Position numbers and translations under genes: made by a program. From CAZSHX01 sp964606895 (GTDB taxonomy: Bacteria; Bacteroidota; Ignavibacteria; Kapaibacteriales; UBA2268): a stretch of DNA of 64,000 nucleotides. Location: contig CAZSHX010000002.1 in the NCBI GenBank assembly GCA_964606895.1, positions 52,370 through 116,369 on the forward strand, read 5' to 3'. Below the pieces are notes generated by a model. The model saw nothing but the letters and a program-made list of their open reading frames with translations. It was not told the origin of the DNA and searched no databases. Of the stretch, positions 44,262 to 53,929 are shown piece after piece. Each line of letters begins with the position of its first letter. Position 1 is the stretch's first letter.

Positions 44262-45437
44262 TCACTCCTTTAAACAAAGTTTTAGTTTTTGAATAAACCG
44301 GTCAATGTCTGCTTTTTTTACAATCAGAGGAGGAACGATTCTTAGTACGGTACCGGATGCCGCATTTGCAATTACATATTTTTCCAGAAGTATATTAACG
44401 AGTATCTGAGCATCGAAAGAAAGATGCAAACCCAGCATTAATCCTATTCCTCTGACTTCAAGAATCTTGTCGGGAAATTCTGTTTGCAATTCGATTAATT
44501 TGCTTTTGAAATATTTTCCGGTTAATTTAACATGGTCAAGCAAACCTGATTGAAGTTCATCCACAACCACCATACCTGCGGCACAAGCAACAGCATTTCC
44601 GCCGTAAGTGGTTCCATGCATTCCCTTTTCAAAAACACCTGATAATTCTTCAGTCACTAAAATCGCACCAAGGGGTAGTCCACCGCCAATGCCTTTAGCC
44701 ATTACGACAATATCGGGTTGGAAATCAAAATGCTCAAATCCAAAGAATTTTCCGGTTCTGCCCGCACCTGCCTGAATTTCGTCAACAATAACAAGAAAAC
44801 CATATTTTTGACGAAGTTCATTAATTTTCGAACAAAATTCTTTTGTTACCGATGAAATACCACCCTCCCCTTGAATAAATTCAAGAATAATTGCTGATGT
44901 AGATTCATTGATTGTATTTTCAAGCACAGCTACATCATTATATGGAAGAACTGAAGTGTTAGCAAGAAAAGGACCCATATCTGCCTTATAAAGCGGTTTG
45001 TCCATAACAGAAAGTGGACCGTAAGTTCTGCCGTGAAATCCACCTGAGAATCCAAAAATATGAGTCTTGTTTCTGCTTTTCTCCCATCGGCGTACCAGCT
45101 TCATAGCACCTTCAACAGCTTCCGTACCCGAATTGGAAAAGAAGACCTTGCTGAATCCTGAAATTTCGGTTAACTTATCTGCAAGTTCGATTTGAACATC
45201 CTGATAAAAATAATTCGAGACATGCATGTATCTGTTTATTTGAGCGGTAACGGCACTTATAATTTTCGGATGAGAATGACCAAGTGCATTCACTGCAATC
45301 CCTGCTAAGAAATCAAGATAAACACTTCCGTCGTTAGAATAAATATTACAACCTTCCGCATGAGCAACTTCAATGGGTAGCCTTTTGTAAGTTTGCAAAA
45401 TATTTTCGTGTTCAATTTCAATTAAATTTTTCATCAT
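44262..45437 (-). CDS. argD: Acetylornithine aminotransferase
   Basis: Class III PLP aminotransferase: NSGTEAVEGAMKL (PLP phosphate binding), GGFHGRTYG, VIVDEIQAGAGRTG, the PLP Lys in VMAKGIGGGLPLG, and HGTTYGGNAVACAAG. 391 residues, family length. Converts N-acetylglutamate semialdehyde to N-acetylornithine in arginine synthesis; closely related activities (ornithine or succinylornithine aminotransferase) cannot be excluded. The ATG at 45437 has GGA upstream; the TTG six codons earlier is less likely. No other arg genes nearby. Confidence 0.85.
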   Translation of the reverse strand: MMKNLIEIEHENILQTYKRLPIEVAHAEGCNIYSNDGSVYLDFLAGIAVNALGHSHPKIISAVTAQINRYMHVSNYFYQDVQIELADKLTEISGFSKVFFSNSGTEAVEGAMKLVRRWEKSRNKTHIFGFSGGFHGRTYGPLSVMDKPLYKADMGPFLANTSVLPYNDVAVLENTINESTSAIILEFIQGEGGISSVTKEFCSKINELRQKYGFLVIVDEIQAGAGRTGKFFGFEHFDFQPDIVVMAKGIGGGLPLGAILVTEELSGVFEKGMHGTTYGGNAVACAAGMVVVDELQSGLLDHVKLTGKYFKSKLIELQTEFPDKILEVRGIGLMLGLHLSFDAQILVNILLEKYVIANAASGTVLRIVPPLIVKKADIDRFIQKLKLCLKE

Positions 45438-46067
45438 TTTTTTCCAATTATTCAATAATCATAAGTATGTAATATAATGAAATTTTTTGTTTTTGCATAA
45501 TGGCAAATCATATTCCCAAATCCTAGAACAGCCGAATGACTTTTGTCTTGCATTGCATCTTTGATCTCAAAAAGATTCTATAGATGAAGTTTTTCAATTA
45601 TAAAATGAAATTCTTACCTCATTTAACATTTCTTTGTGTATTTCAATTATCATACATTATTTTTGACCAAGACTTGTCAGAAAATTCGTTTTGGAATAAA
45701 TTAATAATTTGGTTGTAATAAAAAAAATATTGCACCATAAAATTACTTTATTATCACCATCTGTTTTGTCTGAGGTTTAGCGTTAACTATGCTCGGAATA
45801 GTAATAATTCTACATCAAAAACTCCAAAATAAAAATACTATAATTAAATCAATTTGTTAATTACAACCATTGTGCATATATATAAATCAATTAATTATCA
45901 AGCAATTAAGTGCCGATACTCTTATAACGGTATTATTGATCTTCGACATATATAGCGAGTTTGCTCTAATATTTGTAGAACTATTTCATTACTAATAATT
46001 TGTAAATCAAATATTTTTTCTGTAATTTTCGTTTATATTTCTCATTACCATTGAAAAACAAATAAAA
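45438..46067. other. Divergent intergenic region between argD and histidine kinase
   Basis: 630 bp, AT-rich, without a supported gene. It should hold promoters for both flanking genes; TAATATTTGTAG near 45968-45979 is a partial match to the -7 element before the kinase, but I see no full consensus. Confidence 0.4.
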
Positions 46068-47309
46068 ATGCGTTCAATAAAAAAAACAGATAGCCTGATT
46101 CTCAAGTCTTTATCAAAATGGCAGATAAAGATATTTTTCATTACTGCCGGACTTGTTATCGGCATTTCGGCTGTTATTTTCACACGAATCCTTGTTGATG
46201 AACTCATAAAACGAGAACAGCAGTCAATTAAGTTTTATACTGATATTTATAGAGGTTACACAGACCCAAATGCAAATATTGAACAACTGGCGTTCCTGAT
46301 TGACAAAATTACTCCAATGATTTCGTTTCCGATTATTCTTACTGACGAAAAAGACATCCCAAATTTTCCTTTCGTTGACAATACATTGAACATTAAACTT
46401 GATACTTCGCTGACCACTAAGCAACAAAGAGCTTATCTGAAGAATTACGTAAAAAGAATGGGGGAGACTTATGTCCCGATAATCATTGAAGATAACGACA
46501 ATAAGATATTAGCTAAATTTTATTATACTCACTCTGCTCTGGTTGACCAACTAAGGTTATTTCCATTTGTTGAAATTCTTATTGTCGCAATATTCATCTT
46601 TATTGGTTATATCGCCTTCAGTAATATTCGCCGAAGTGAAGAATCCAAAGTGTGGGTAGGAATGGCGAAAGAAGCGGCACATCAGCTTGGTACTCCTCTA
46701 TCCAGTTTGCTGGCATGGCTCGAGATTATCAAGCTGAGCAAAGATCACCCCAAAATGATTGAGGAAACCATTGACGAAATGTCGAGCGATATTACTCGGC
46801 TTAGTGTTATTGCAACCAGATTTTCCAAAATTGGTTCCAAACCCGAAATCAAGGAAGAGAACATAACCGATTGTGTTGAAAATGTTTGTGTCTATTTTGA
46901 AAAAAGACTTCCTCACCTTGGTCGAAAAGTTATTATTCTCAGAAAGTTGGACAAAAACGTAATCGCTGAAGTTAATAACGAACTATTTGCATGGGTAATT
47001 GAAAATCTTCTCAAGAATGCCGCTGAGGCTATCGAAAACAAACAGGGTAAGGTTTCTATCAGGCTTTATAAACATACCCGTAAAAAGATTATTCTAACCG
47101 TTTCTGATAATGGTAAAGGAATGACTGCGGTGCAAAGACGACAAGCTTTTCAAGCCGGTTTTACTACCAAAAAACGCGGTTGGGGATTAGGTTTATCGCT
47201 TTGCAAAAGAATCATTGAAGAATACCACAAAGGCAAAATCTTTATCAAAGATTCTGCTCCCGGCAAAGGAACTACTTTCCATATTGAATTTCCTATCAAA
47301 GCGAAATAA
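46068..47309 (+). CDS. Membrane sensor histidine kinase
   Basis: TM helix at residues ~20-42, an extracytoplasmic segment to ~165, a second TM at ~166-186, then the dimerisation/phosphorylation helix with His205 in AKEAAHQLGTPLSSLLAWLE. The ATPase domain has the N-box ENLLKNAAEAIEN, G1 SDNGKGM, and G2 GWGLGLSLCK with GKGTTFHIEFP. The HxLxTPL box AAHQLGTPL is typical of a common Bacteroidota kinase family. Partner could be the regulator at 43050 or one elsewhere. Ligand unknown. Followed by tRNA-Lys. Confidence 0.9.
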   Translation: MRSIKKTDSLILKSLSKWQIKIFFITAGLVIGISAVIFTRILVDELIKREQQSIKFYTDIYRGYTDPNANIEQLAFLIDKITPMISFPIILTDEKDIPNFPFVDNTLNIKLDTSLTTKQQRAYLKNYVKRMGETYVPIIIEDNDNKILAKFYYTHSALVDQLRLFPFVEILIVAIFIFIGYIAFSNIRRSEESKVWVGMAKEAAHQLGTPLSSLLAWLEIIKLSKDHPKMIEETIDEMSSDITRLSVIATRFSKIGSKPEIKEENITDCVENVCVYFEKRLPHLGRKVIILRKLDKNVIAEVNNELFAWVIENLLKNAAEAIENKQGKVSIRLYKHTRKKIILTVSDNGKGMTAVQRRQAFQAGFTTKKRGWGLGLSLCKRIIEEYHKGKIFIKDSAPGKGTTFHIEFPIKAK

Positions 47310-47492
47310 ACAAATGATAAGCCTTTATCTTAGTTATGCTCAGATATCCTTAATTTTTCGTATTCATGCAATTGGTTAATCCTCTTTTTTTAGTATCTAA
47401 AAATTGAGAATAAAATCAGGGATTTGCTTCCTTTACACTCAATTTATTTTGTTCGTCCATTTTGAAAAAAATCAAAAATAAAAGATAATATT

Positions 47493-47522
47493 TTTGAATT
47501 TCAAAAAATTTGCTTATTTTTG
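47493..47522 (+). promoter_or_regulatory. Bacteroidota-type promoter of tRNA-Lys
   Basis: TTTG at 47493-47496 and TATTTTTG at 47515-47522, 18-bp spacing, 50 bp before the tRNA. Confidence 0.65.
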
Positions 47523-47571
47523 AAAGCTATGAACATGGAAAAATTGAAATTCATAGTTGGCAAAAAAATAT

Positions 47572-47643
47572 GATCTTGTAGCTCAGGGGTAGAGCATCTG
47601 ACTTTTAATCAGAGGGCCGTAGGTTCAAATCCTACCAGGATCA
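47572..47643 (+). tRNA. tRNA-Lys (UUU)
   Basis: Acceptor stem GATCTTG/CAGGATC, D-arm GTAGCTCAGGGGTAGAGC, anticodon stem TCTGA/TCAGA with loop CTTTTAA (anticodon TTT), T-arm GTAGG-TTCAAAT-CCTAC. Discriminator A at 47643; CCA not encoded. Followed by a strong terminator. Confidence 0.96.
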
Positions 47644-47659
47644 CAGTTAAAAATTCATA

Positions 47660-47698
47660 AAGTCCTTGTAATTGAGTAAGTTACAAGGACTTTTTTTA
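47660..47698 (+). terminator. Rho-independent terminator after tRNA-Lys
   Basis: 12-bp perfect stem AAGTCCTTGTAA (47660-47671) / TTACAAGGACTT (47681-47692) with a 9-nt loop, then a T run to 47697. Suits termination of the tRNA; the minus-strand side lacks an equally strong T run. Confidence 0.9.
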
Positions 47699-47795
47699 TG
47701 CTATTAACGTTAGGCTTAACGGTTTTTCGATTTCTTTTGAAAAGACATTGCATTGGATTTCATAGGATGAATCAAGTTAAAAAATGCTTGGTGAA

Positions 47796-49169
47796 TTACA
47801 TTTTCCCGAAATCGAATCCAATTCCCAGACAAATTCCAACTTCGGTATTGAGGTATGTAAATCTATTGTTGAAATTGATATTCGAGCTTATGCCAACGAG
47901 AACCGGGTATCTTGTAAGAAACAATTGGAAAGGTATATTTATTATTCCTTCTGCTTTTTGGATTGACTGACTTTTGAGGAAAGAGTAACCAATTCCGGTT
48001 CGCAATACTTCCTTGAAATCAAAAACAAGATTCAATGATTGTAGATAGCCAATATGAGAAAGATTTTTGTAATTTAGTTCCGATTTGTAAGTATAAACAA
48101 TACCAAATTTGTTCAACCTTTCATTATTACTATATAGATTTCTGTTTGCATCAAATCTAAATAATAAACCTAAAGATAAATCTAATGCACCAGTTTTAAA
48201 AGTTGAATTGGATATGCAGTATTGTGGCTTTGTTACAATTTCAAATGAGAATCTTTCAGGATAGATATTTCCGGCATTTTGAATATCCTTTGTCAATATT
48301 CCTCTTTCAATTTTAATTTTTGTCAAATCTTCTGCAATTTTTCTCTCTCTGGATTCGAGTGAGTATTCCTTGTCTTGCTGATACTGTGTCTTTGAGCTAA
48401 TTTCCCTATATTTTTCATTTAATAGCTCATTAATTTTGTCGGCATTATTCAGTATTTCAACAGAATTCTTATACCTGATTTCAAATTCCATATTTTTTTG
48501 GTCTAAATTCAGTTTATCGGCTCCTAAAGACTTTAAATCCTTCTGATATTGTTGGTTGACAGCGTAGTATTGAATGAAAAGTTCATTAAGGGAGTCATGA
48601 TATTTATCTAATTGCTTTTTACTAATCGTACAGTAATTGTCAAAATCATTTTTTTGCTCTTCGAATTTCTGTTTGTCCTCAAGCAATTGGTATGTTGCGA
48701 GTAACACTGAATCCGGATTTTTGTATGGACTATTGAGTACATTGTTAATCCGAACCAACTTTTGATTGTCATTCTTTAGCTTATTGTTACTCTGGCTTAA
48801 TAATGAATTTGATTTATTGAGTTCAGTATTTGTTCTTTCCAACTTATTTATTTGAGAATTAAGTTTTTCTTTGATTTCTGCAACCTTTTCATCGCATTCA
48901 TCTGTTTGCCTGCCCGGATTATCGCAACTAAATGGACTGCCTCCGCATACTTTACAAGGTCTTCTTCCCATTGACATTGCCTGTTTTAAGGTGACTGATT
49001 CAATCGAGGCACTGCATCTGTTTAAACCCCAACAATTATTTGAACTATGGTAAGCATAGGCTGACGGACCGGTGCAGATAATAACACATTCTGTACTATG
49101 GAGGTATGATTGAGGATTCAAAAATGAGAATAGAATAAATCCTATGAGTAAATATTTAATTGCTTTCAT
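47796..49169 (-). CDS. Secreted coiled-coil protein with Cys-rich YHxxxxC domain and C-terminal barrel-like domain
   Basis: Signal peptide (residues 1-~26). Residues ~28-75 hold VIICTGPSAYAYHSS, NCWGLNRC, LKQAMSMGRRPCKVCG: a YH-x4-C...C...PC-x-x-C module common in Bacteroidota next to secreted nucleases, probably metal-binding. Residues ~90-300 are coiled coil (INKLERTNTELNKSNSLL and similar). Residues ~305-457 are strand-rich, Tyr/Phe/Gly-rich and could be an outer-membrane or beta-sandwich domain. Function unknown. Ends the operon nuclease - OB protein - this gene; 5 bp separate it from the OB gene. Confidence 0.75.
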   Translation of the reverse strand: MKAIKYLLIGFILFSFLNPQSYLHSTECVIICTGPSAYAYHSSNNCWGLNRCSASIESVTLKQAMSMGRRPCKVCGGSPFSCDNPGRQTDECDEKVAEIKEKLNSQINKLERTNTELNKSNSLLSQSNNKLKNDNQKLVRINNVLNSPYKNPDSVLLATYQLLEDKQKFEEQKNDFDNYCTISKKQLDKYHDSLNELFIQYYAVNQQYQKDLKSLGADKLNLDQKNMEFEIRYKNSVEILNNADKINELLNEKYREISSKTQYQQDKEYSLESRERKIAEDLTKIKIERGILTKDIQNAGNIYPERFSFEIVTKPQYCISNSTFKTGALDLSLGLLFRFDANRNLYSNNERLNKFGIVYTYKSELNYKNLSHIGYLQSLNLVFDFKEVLRTGIGYSFLKSQSIQKAEGIINIPFQLFLTRYPVLVGISSNINFNNRFTYLNTEVGICLGIGFDFGKM

Positions 49170-49174
49170 GATTA

Positions 49175-49849
49175 TTACTCCTCAATAATTCGGATTTGTG
49201 TAGGTGAATTTACAATTATTTCCGGCTTTCCTTGATATTCTTTGATTAAACCTTGCACGATGATAGTTTTATTCTGATAAAGAACTTCAGGAGCCTGTTC
49301 GAATTTTTTAAAGCTTGAACCAAAAATTACAATGGTAAAATACTTCTTCCAATTTCTGTGAAAGTTGAGAAAACATGCCTTCCCCGAATTATGGGCAGAG
49401 ATAACCTTTCCTTTTATGCTTACCACTTGACCAATATACTTCTGAGCATCTTCCCATGATATTACCTCTTTTGAATTCTGACTGACCGGATTCGTTACTT
49501 CCACTATCTCAATTTCACTTTGTGAGTTTAGTATAATCTCCGGTTTGCCTTTGTAATCAATGATTTTGCCTGTAATCCTTACTTTTTTATTTAAATAATA
49601 ATCCTCAGGATTTTTTGGGAAAGCATTAAAAGCTTTTGCAAAAATTACAGCACAGAAATTATTTTTATAATCCTGATGGAAGTTTAAAAAACAGACTTTG
49701 CCGGAATTGTAAGCTTGCACAATAATACCTTCAACTGTTTTTACTTGATTTATGTGTTTGCTTGCATCTTCCCATGAGATTACTTCTTTTGCAGAAGTAC
49801 TTATAACAAAGACAAACAGCAAAGCAATTAGAGAGTTAATAGTTTTCAT
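49175..49849 (-). CDS. Secreted protein with two tandem OB-fold domains
   Basis: Signal peptide (residues 1-20), then two ~95-residue repeats, each starting KEVISWEDA and running through VEGIIVQAYNSGKVCFLNFH / IKGKVISAHNSGKACFLNFH, a VIF strand, and YKGKPEIILNSQ / YQGKPEIIVNSP. This is the nucleic-acid-binding OB-fold type often attached to extracellular nucleases. Suggests it binds DNA in the periplasm or outside. Overlaps the nuclease gene by 14 bp, so the two proteins are probably made together. Confidence 0.82.
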   Translation of the reverse strand: MKTINSLIALLFVFVISTSAKEVISWEDASKHINQVKTVEGIIVQAYNSGKVCFLNFHQDYKNNFCAVIFAKAFNAFPKNPEDYYLNKKVRITGKIIDYKGKPEIILNSQSEIEIVEVTNPVSQNSKEVISWEDAQKYIGQVVSIKGKVISAHNSGKACFLNFHRNWKKYFTIVIFGSSFKKFEQAPEVLYQNKTIIVQGLIKEYQGKPEIIVNSPTQIRIIEE

Positions 49850-50543
49850 TTTCAGTCTCCTTGAATATTAGCCAATTATTTGAAAGTAATGTGTCTTCGA
49901 GGTCTTTGGGTGACAGTGAATTAATCCATAACCTCAAATTGCTTAGTTCTGTAGGGAATAGGTCATCGGGAATTCTCAATCTGCAATATTTACCATAACA
50001 GATTCCCCATGCTTTATTTGACATTTCTATCACTTCTACAGGCACTTTCTTTTGATTCATAATCCATCTCAGTTCGTTTTTTCCAAAATCTGCCCATAGA
50101 CCTTTCAAACTGCGGATAGCATTCTTTTCTGCGGCAACAAATTCATCCATTTTTTGGAATGGAAATCTCACGTAAGCGTAGGCATAGCCTTCTTCAATTA
50201 ATTTCTTATTGATTAAGGTTCCGTCTTCTAAATAGATATAAGCGAGGGTTCTTCCGTATTTGTCAAGTTTCTCATTGTCATATTCGAGAAAAACCGTTTT
50301 GCCTTCTACTAATGATTTTGAGTAATTCGTTGCTTCCTCAGCAAAAAATTCCAAAGGTTTAGTCGGGTGGTTCTTTTCGGGAGTATCAATTCCAATTAGT
50401 CTTATTGACCGCTTGTCATCCAATACATAAGTGTCACCATCAATAACTCGTGTAACGACAAATCTTTCTTGGTTTGTGTTCTTGCAATGGATAAGTAATG
50501 ATATTGAGCATAGGAATAGCATTACCAACATGATTCTTTTCAT
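49836..50543 (-). CDS. Thermonuclease (SNase)-family lipoprotein
   Basis: Lipoprotein signal (LLIHC at ~16-20). Staphylococcal-nuclease OB domain: VTRVIDGDTYVL, RLIGIDTPE (catalytic Arg and Asp), LEYDNEKLDKYGRTLAYIYL (second catalytic Arg) and LIEEGYAYAYV. A ~70-residue C-terminal extension follows. Hydrolyses DNA and RNA with Ca2+ in known members. First gene of a three-gene operon; surface-exposed nuclease could serve nutrient scavenging or exclude foreign DNA. Confidence 0.88.
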   Translation of the reverse strand: MKRIMLVMLFLCSISLLIHCKNTNQERFVVTRVIDGDTYVLDDKRSIRLIGIDTPEKNHPTKPLEFFAEEATNYSKSLVEGKTVFLEYDNEKLDKYGRTLAYIYLEDGTLINKKLIEEGYAYAYVRFPFQKMDEFVAAEKNAIRSLKGLWADFGKNELRWIMNQKKVPVEVIEMSNKAWGICYGKYCRLRIPDDLFPTELSNLRLWINSLSPKDLEDTLLSNNWLIFKETENENY

Positions 50544-50644
50544 AGTTAGCTCCTAAAATTATTGTTTTTGTTAATTAATATATCTTCGGTTGAAGAGTTT
50601 GAAATTCTTTGTTTTAGTTTGTCAATAATACACAAAGTGGCTTT

Positions 50645-50998
50645 TTAAAAAAGAAACTCGTAATCAGTTTGCTGTTCGATTTCATCAGAATCAAGCCATT
50701 GCTCATCACCAAATTGTTCCAACTCTAAATTAGAAATGATGAAGTTAGTATATTTCATTAACTCATTGCCAATATGATTAAGCTCATTAAGGTGTTTCTG
50801 GTCGTCGGCTACAGTTTTCAAAGTATCAAGCATCTCAGTCAGAATATTTAGAAATCCTTCATATTTTGTTACTTCCGATTCAGTCTTCTTTTTAGCTTCA
50901 AAAAGACCTTCATTGATAAAGATGTTTGAGAGTTCAGTTCCATCCGGTTTGATTTTGAATAGATTCTCTACTGCTTGGTTGATTGTGTTGCTTTGCAT
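50645..50998 (-). CDS. Small helical hypothetical protein
   Basis: 117 residues from the ATG at 50998, chosen because AAGGAG sits 6 nt upstream; the open frame extends 48 codons further but without such a signal. The protein is helical and charged with coiled-coil character (VTKYEGFLNILTEMLDTLKT, HLNELNHIGNELMKY) and an acidic C-terminus. No family recognised. It is divergent from the sigma-factor gene at 51283, so could be its regulator, but only position suggests this. Confidence 0.65.
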   Translation of the reverse strand: MQSNTINQAVENLFKIKPDGTELSNIFINEGLFEAKKKTESEVTKYEGFLNILTEMLDTLKTVADDQKHLNELNHIGNELMKYTNFIISNLELEQFGDEQWLDSDEIEQQTDYEFLF

Positions 50999-51247
50999 GA
51001 TAATCTCCTTATTTAAGTGATTGATATTATTTAATTTATCAGATTTATTCTGAATATTTATTTTCTTGTCTTCAAGTTTTTGAATCATCTTTATAAATGC
51101 CATAAATTCTCTATTTATATTTGAAATCATATTTCCGCTCATTCTTAATGTCTCAAGTTCTTAATAACCTCTCACCAATCTATACAGCAAAGGCAAGATT
51201 TTTTTCACCCCTTGGATGAAATATTTTTTCTTTTGATGGAAAGTTGC

Positions 51248-51255
51248 TATATTTG
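51248..51255 (+). promoter_or_regulatory. Possible -7 element of the sigma-factor operon
   Basis: TATATTTG, 27 bp before the ATG at 51283. Only weak -33 matches at normal spacing, so it may be a partly regulated promoter. Confidence 0.5.
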
Positions 51256-51282
51256 GATATGTTTAAATAATATTTAGAAACA

Positions 51283-51999
51283 ATGTTAGTATTAGTCTTT
51301 TCATCCAAAATAGCAGACAAACTCTCACCGAATGAAGAGTTCAAACTTTTTGTGATAATAAGAGATTCTAACGACTTGAAGAAAGTTGAAAAAGATTTCT
51401 CAAAATTCTATAATGCAGTCGCTTTAAAGCTATGGGGATTCCTATATGAAAAATTCAAAGGAAATATCCCACCGAAAACAATCCAGGACTTAGAAGATTC
51501 ATACCAGAATGGTTGGAAACGAATTATCGAAAAAAGAAAGCAATTTAAGCCCGAAAGTGAAAAATCAGCTTTCAATTGGTTGTTAACTTTATTAATAAAT
51601 AATACTTATAATGATTTCAGTATTAGGAAACAAGATAAATACCTCAAAGAAAACACAGAATCTCATTTGATTGACGGACGTGATGAAGCAAAAGAATATC
51701 AGATTCAATCACTTGATGATGGTATCCTTGATATTACAGATGAAAGCTACTCAGCCAAGCCCGAAGCAATTGCTCATTCTAATATGGTTTTAAAAATGAT
51801 TGACAAAGGTGTTGATTCAGAACTAACAGATATTGAAAAAATTATTTTCGAGATGAGCGTGAAAAAGGATATAAAGTATGATGAAATCTCAGAAAAACTT
51901 GGTGTGTCTATCAAGACTGTTTATAAACACTTGAATAGTGCATGTGACAAAATGAGGGCTTACCTAAAGCAGAATAATATATCTTGGGAGACATTATGA
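51283..51999 (+). CDS. Sigma-70-family (ECF-like) RNA polymerase sigma factor
   Basis: Residues ~45-125 match sigma region 2 (FYNAVALKLWGFLYEKF, DLEDSYQNGWKRIIEKR, AFNWLLTLLINNTYNDF), and ~185-232 match region 4 with HTH YDEISEKLGVSIKTVYKHL. The ~25-residue N-terminal extension and long linker are unusual. Lead gene of module 1 (to 55146), and stop overlaps the next ATG (ATGA), so it is translationally coupled to a one-TM protein that could act as an anti-sigma factor (inference). Confidence 0.82.
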   Translation: MLVLVFSSKIADKLSPNEEFKLFVIIRDSNDLKKVEKDFSKFYNAVALKLWGFLYEKFKGNIPPKTIQDLEDSYQNGWKRIIEKRKQFKPESEKSAFNWLLTLLINNTYNDFSIRKQDKYLKENTESHLIDGRDEAKEYQIQSLDDGILDITDESYSAKPEAIAHSNMVLKMIDKGVDSELTDIEKIIFEMSVKKDIKYDEISEKLGVSIKTVYKHLNSACDKMRAYLKQNNISWETL

Positions 52000-52775
52000 T
52001 TGATGATAACGGAATCAGCAAGGAAAACCAAGACTTCCTGAAGAACATGACTGAACGTAATAGGAAAATTAATCAGGATGATTTCATGAACGATTTTTTC
52101 AAACAAAATCCCGTTGACGATTTGAATTCCGGATACCAAAGAATCAGGAAAAGAAATCTATTGATTAAAGGATTTTCTTTGTTTGGTGGCTTAATCGTTC
52201 TGGCAGTTGTTATAACCATTTTGGTGATGAGGTGTTGCCAACCACCACCTCCACCGCCTCAGAAGATACAACCCAATATTACCAAACAAGTTATATGTGT
52301 CTTCTTCAATCCTATCAAATGCGATGAAAAGAAATTATTTGAAATTTTGGGAGTGAAAACTAATGAACCATTCCAAGTAGTGCTTTTTTCTGATGATAAA
52401 AAACCATTTATTGATACTATCCAAAAACAAGGAGTGTTGAATGTCATTGAGAAATATTCTTCTACCGTTCAAAATGCATCTTGGAATCGGTTACAGCAGT
52501 TGTTGAATAATGTCAAATTAGAAATTGATTCTAAAATGAATGAAAAGAGGGTCATTTTCTTTGGCGATATGCCTCTAACAAGCTCGGAAATTGCTTCTTC
52601 AGAGGCAGAGCATGTGATACTGGATGATTTATATTGGCATTATCTTCGTTCATTAAAACCACTTGAGCTCTTTTATTCTCTATCTCGTTATGAAAAGAAA
52701 TCTAACACTACAATTGGTTTTATTTCTAAATCAAAATCAAAGGGATTAGATATTCAGGAAATATATTATGATTAG
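51996..52775 (+). CDS. One-TM protein with vWA-like C-terminal domain (module 1)
   Basis: Cytoplasmic N-terminus (~60 residues), one TM (residues ~55-78), a Cys/Pro linker (RCCQPPPPPP), then ~170 residues outside: VICVFFNPI, QVVLFSDD, RVIFFGDMP, a strand-helix order like a von Willebrand A fold, but without a clear DxSxS metal site. Topology and position after the sigma factor fit an anti-sigma factor or a sensor. Same plan (TM, Pro/Cys linker, vWA-like domain, then lipoprotein gene) as 59682-60818. Start ATG 51996 with GGGAG upstream. Confidence 0.65.
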   Translation: MIDDNGISKENQDFLKNMTERNRKINQDDFMNDFFKQNPVDDLNSGYQRIRKRNLLIKGFSLFGGLIVLAVVITILVMRCCQPPPPPPQKIQPNITKQVICVFFNPIKCDEKKLFEILGVKTNEPFQVVLFSDDKKPFIDTIQKQGVLNVIEKYSSTVQNASWNRLQQLLNNVKLEIDSKMNEKRVIFFGDMPLTSSEIASSEAEHVILDDLYWHYLRSLKPLELFYSLSRYEKKSNTTIGFISKSKSKGLDIQEIYYD

Positions 52776-53388
52776 AACCATCAAAGTGTTATACTTCTTA
52801 TTATCCATATTAACAGTTACGGCATTTCTTTCAAGCTGCAACACATTTAGAAGTGATAAACCAAGGGAAATTATTTATGACACCATCTATGTCAAGATGA
52901 ATTATCAAGGAGATTTGGAGAGAGCAGTTGCCGGAGAGAGACCAGTACAATTACAGACATTCTATAAAGCAGGACAATCAATTTCTTTTAAAAAAGGTGA
53001 AATTGTACAGATTGGCAGTGAAGGGATTGATTTCTCAAGAATTACTTTCAGAGTAGATTATTCCGATAACAATGATTCGATTACAATAAGAACTGTTAAT
53101 ATTGAAGATTCCGAAGTTAAATTATCGAGTAAGTGCGAAACAATTGTTTGGAATGACCCGGATTACTTGCCAACAATAAGGATTGATAGTCATTTAGAAC
53201 CCCAACAAATTGTTATAACCCCAATTTTTGATTCTAATTGCAAAAAAATGGGTTATCAAATTAGGTATGGGTCAAAAGAAAGAGGATGTAAAAAGCAAGC
53301 TGAAGAAGTTTTAGAACAATTCAATCGTTGTATAAAAAAAACACAACAAAAGAAAATCAGAAAAAAATTATCTGATGTTTTGTTTTAG
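52768..53388 (+). CDS. Lipoprotein, paralogue of 60829-61494 (module 1)
   Basis: Lipobox LSSC at ~21-24. The mature part shares with 60829-61494 the segments IYDTIYV / IYDTIRI, SFKKGEIVQI / SFKQGETIEI, GIDFSRITF / GVDFSQTTF, LSSKCETIV / LTSKCQTIV, and QIRYGSKERGC / EIRYGSEERGC, including four conserved Cys. A duplicated, otherwise unrecognised family. Overlaps the upstream gene by 8 bp. Confidence 0.8.
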   Translation: MIRTIKVLYFLLSILTVTAFLSSCNTFRSDKPREIIYDTIYVKMNYQGDLERAVAGERPVQLQTFYKAGQSISFKKGEIVQIGSEGIDFSRITFRVDYSDNNDSITIRTVNIEDSEVKLSSKCETIVWNDPDYLPTIRIDSHLEPQQIVITPIFDSNCKKMGYQIRYGSKERGCKKQAEEVLEQFNRCIKKTQQKKIRKKLSDVLF

Positions 53389-53419
53389 AATCTCGACAAA
53401 CAACCTAATGAGGGAAAAA

Positions 53420-53929
53420 ATGGAAGAAAATGAAGAAAAAGGAAAATTAATTGAACAGTTCAAGAAGCAACTTTCATTAAAGAAGCTTTTGGCTGGTTAT
53501 CTATGTTATGTTTTTTGCTGTATTATTAATATGGCAGCTGAATTCAGTGGACATAATAGACCTTCCCTATTAATAATATTTATTGGGTTGTTATTGCCAA
53601 TTTATTTTATAATCACGAAAGAAGAATTTTATAAAAATGATGACTATTTCTATACCATATGCTACAGAGGGGTTTATCTTTGTTATTTAGCTATTGTTAA
53701 TATATTATTTTTAGTCTATGGACATAATAGTTTTAGATTCCAAAATTTTTGGTCAGGGAAATCTTCAGTAATAACTTCTGGTGGACATATCGAATATGGT
53801 GAATTTTTACAATATATTATTTGGCTGACTGCTCCATTCTTGATTACAATTATTGTAAAACTTTTTTTGAATAAAAAAATTCTATTCATTGAAAGTATCA
53901 AAAATAGGTTAAAAAAAGGATTAAAATGA
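53420..53929 (+). CDS. Multi-pass membrane protein (module 1)
   Basis: 169 residues from the ATG at 53420 (GAGGG upstream); longer starts overlap the lipoprotein gene. Four hydrophobic stretches (~30-47, 55-72, 88-106, 135-155) suggest four TM helices. No motif. Stop overlaps the next ATG (ATGA). Confidence 0.65.
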   Translation: MEENEEKGKLIEQFKKQLSLKKLLAGYLCYVFCCIINMAAEFSGHNRPSLLIIFIGLLLPIYFIITKEEFYKNDDYFYTICYRGVYLCYLAIVNILFLVYGHNSFRFQNFWSGKSSVITSGGHIEYGEFLQYIIWLTAPFLITIIVKLFLNKKILFIESIKNRLKKGLK

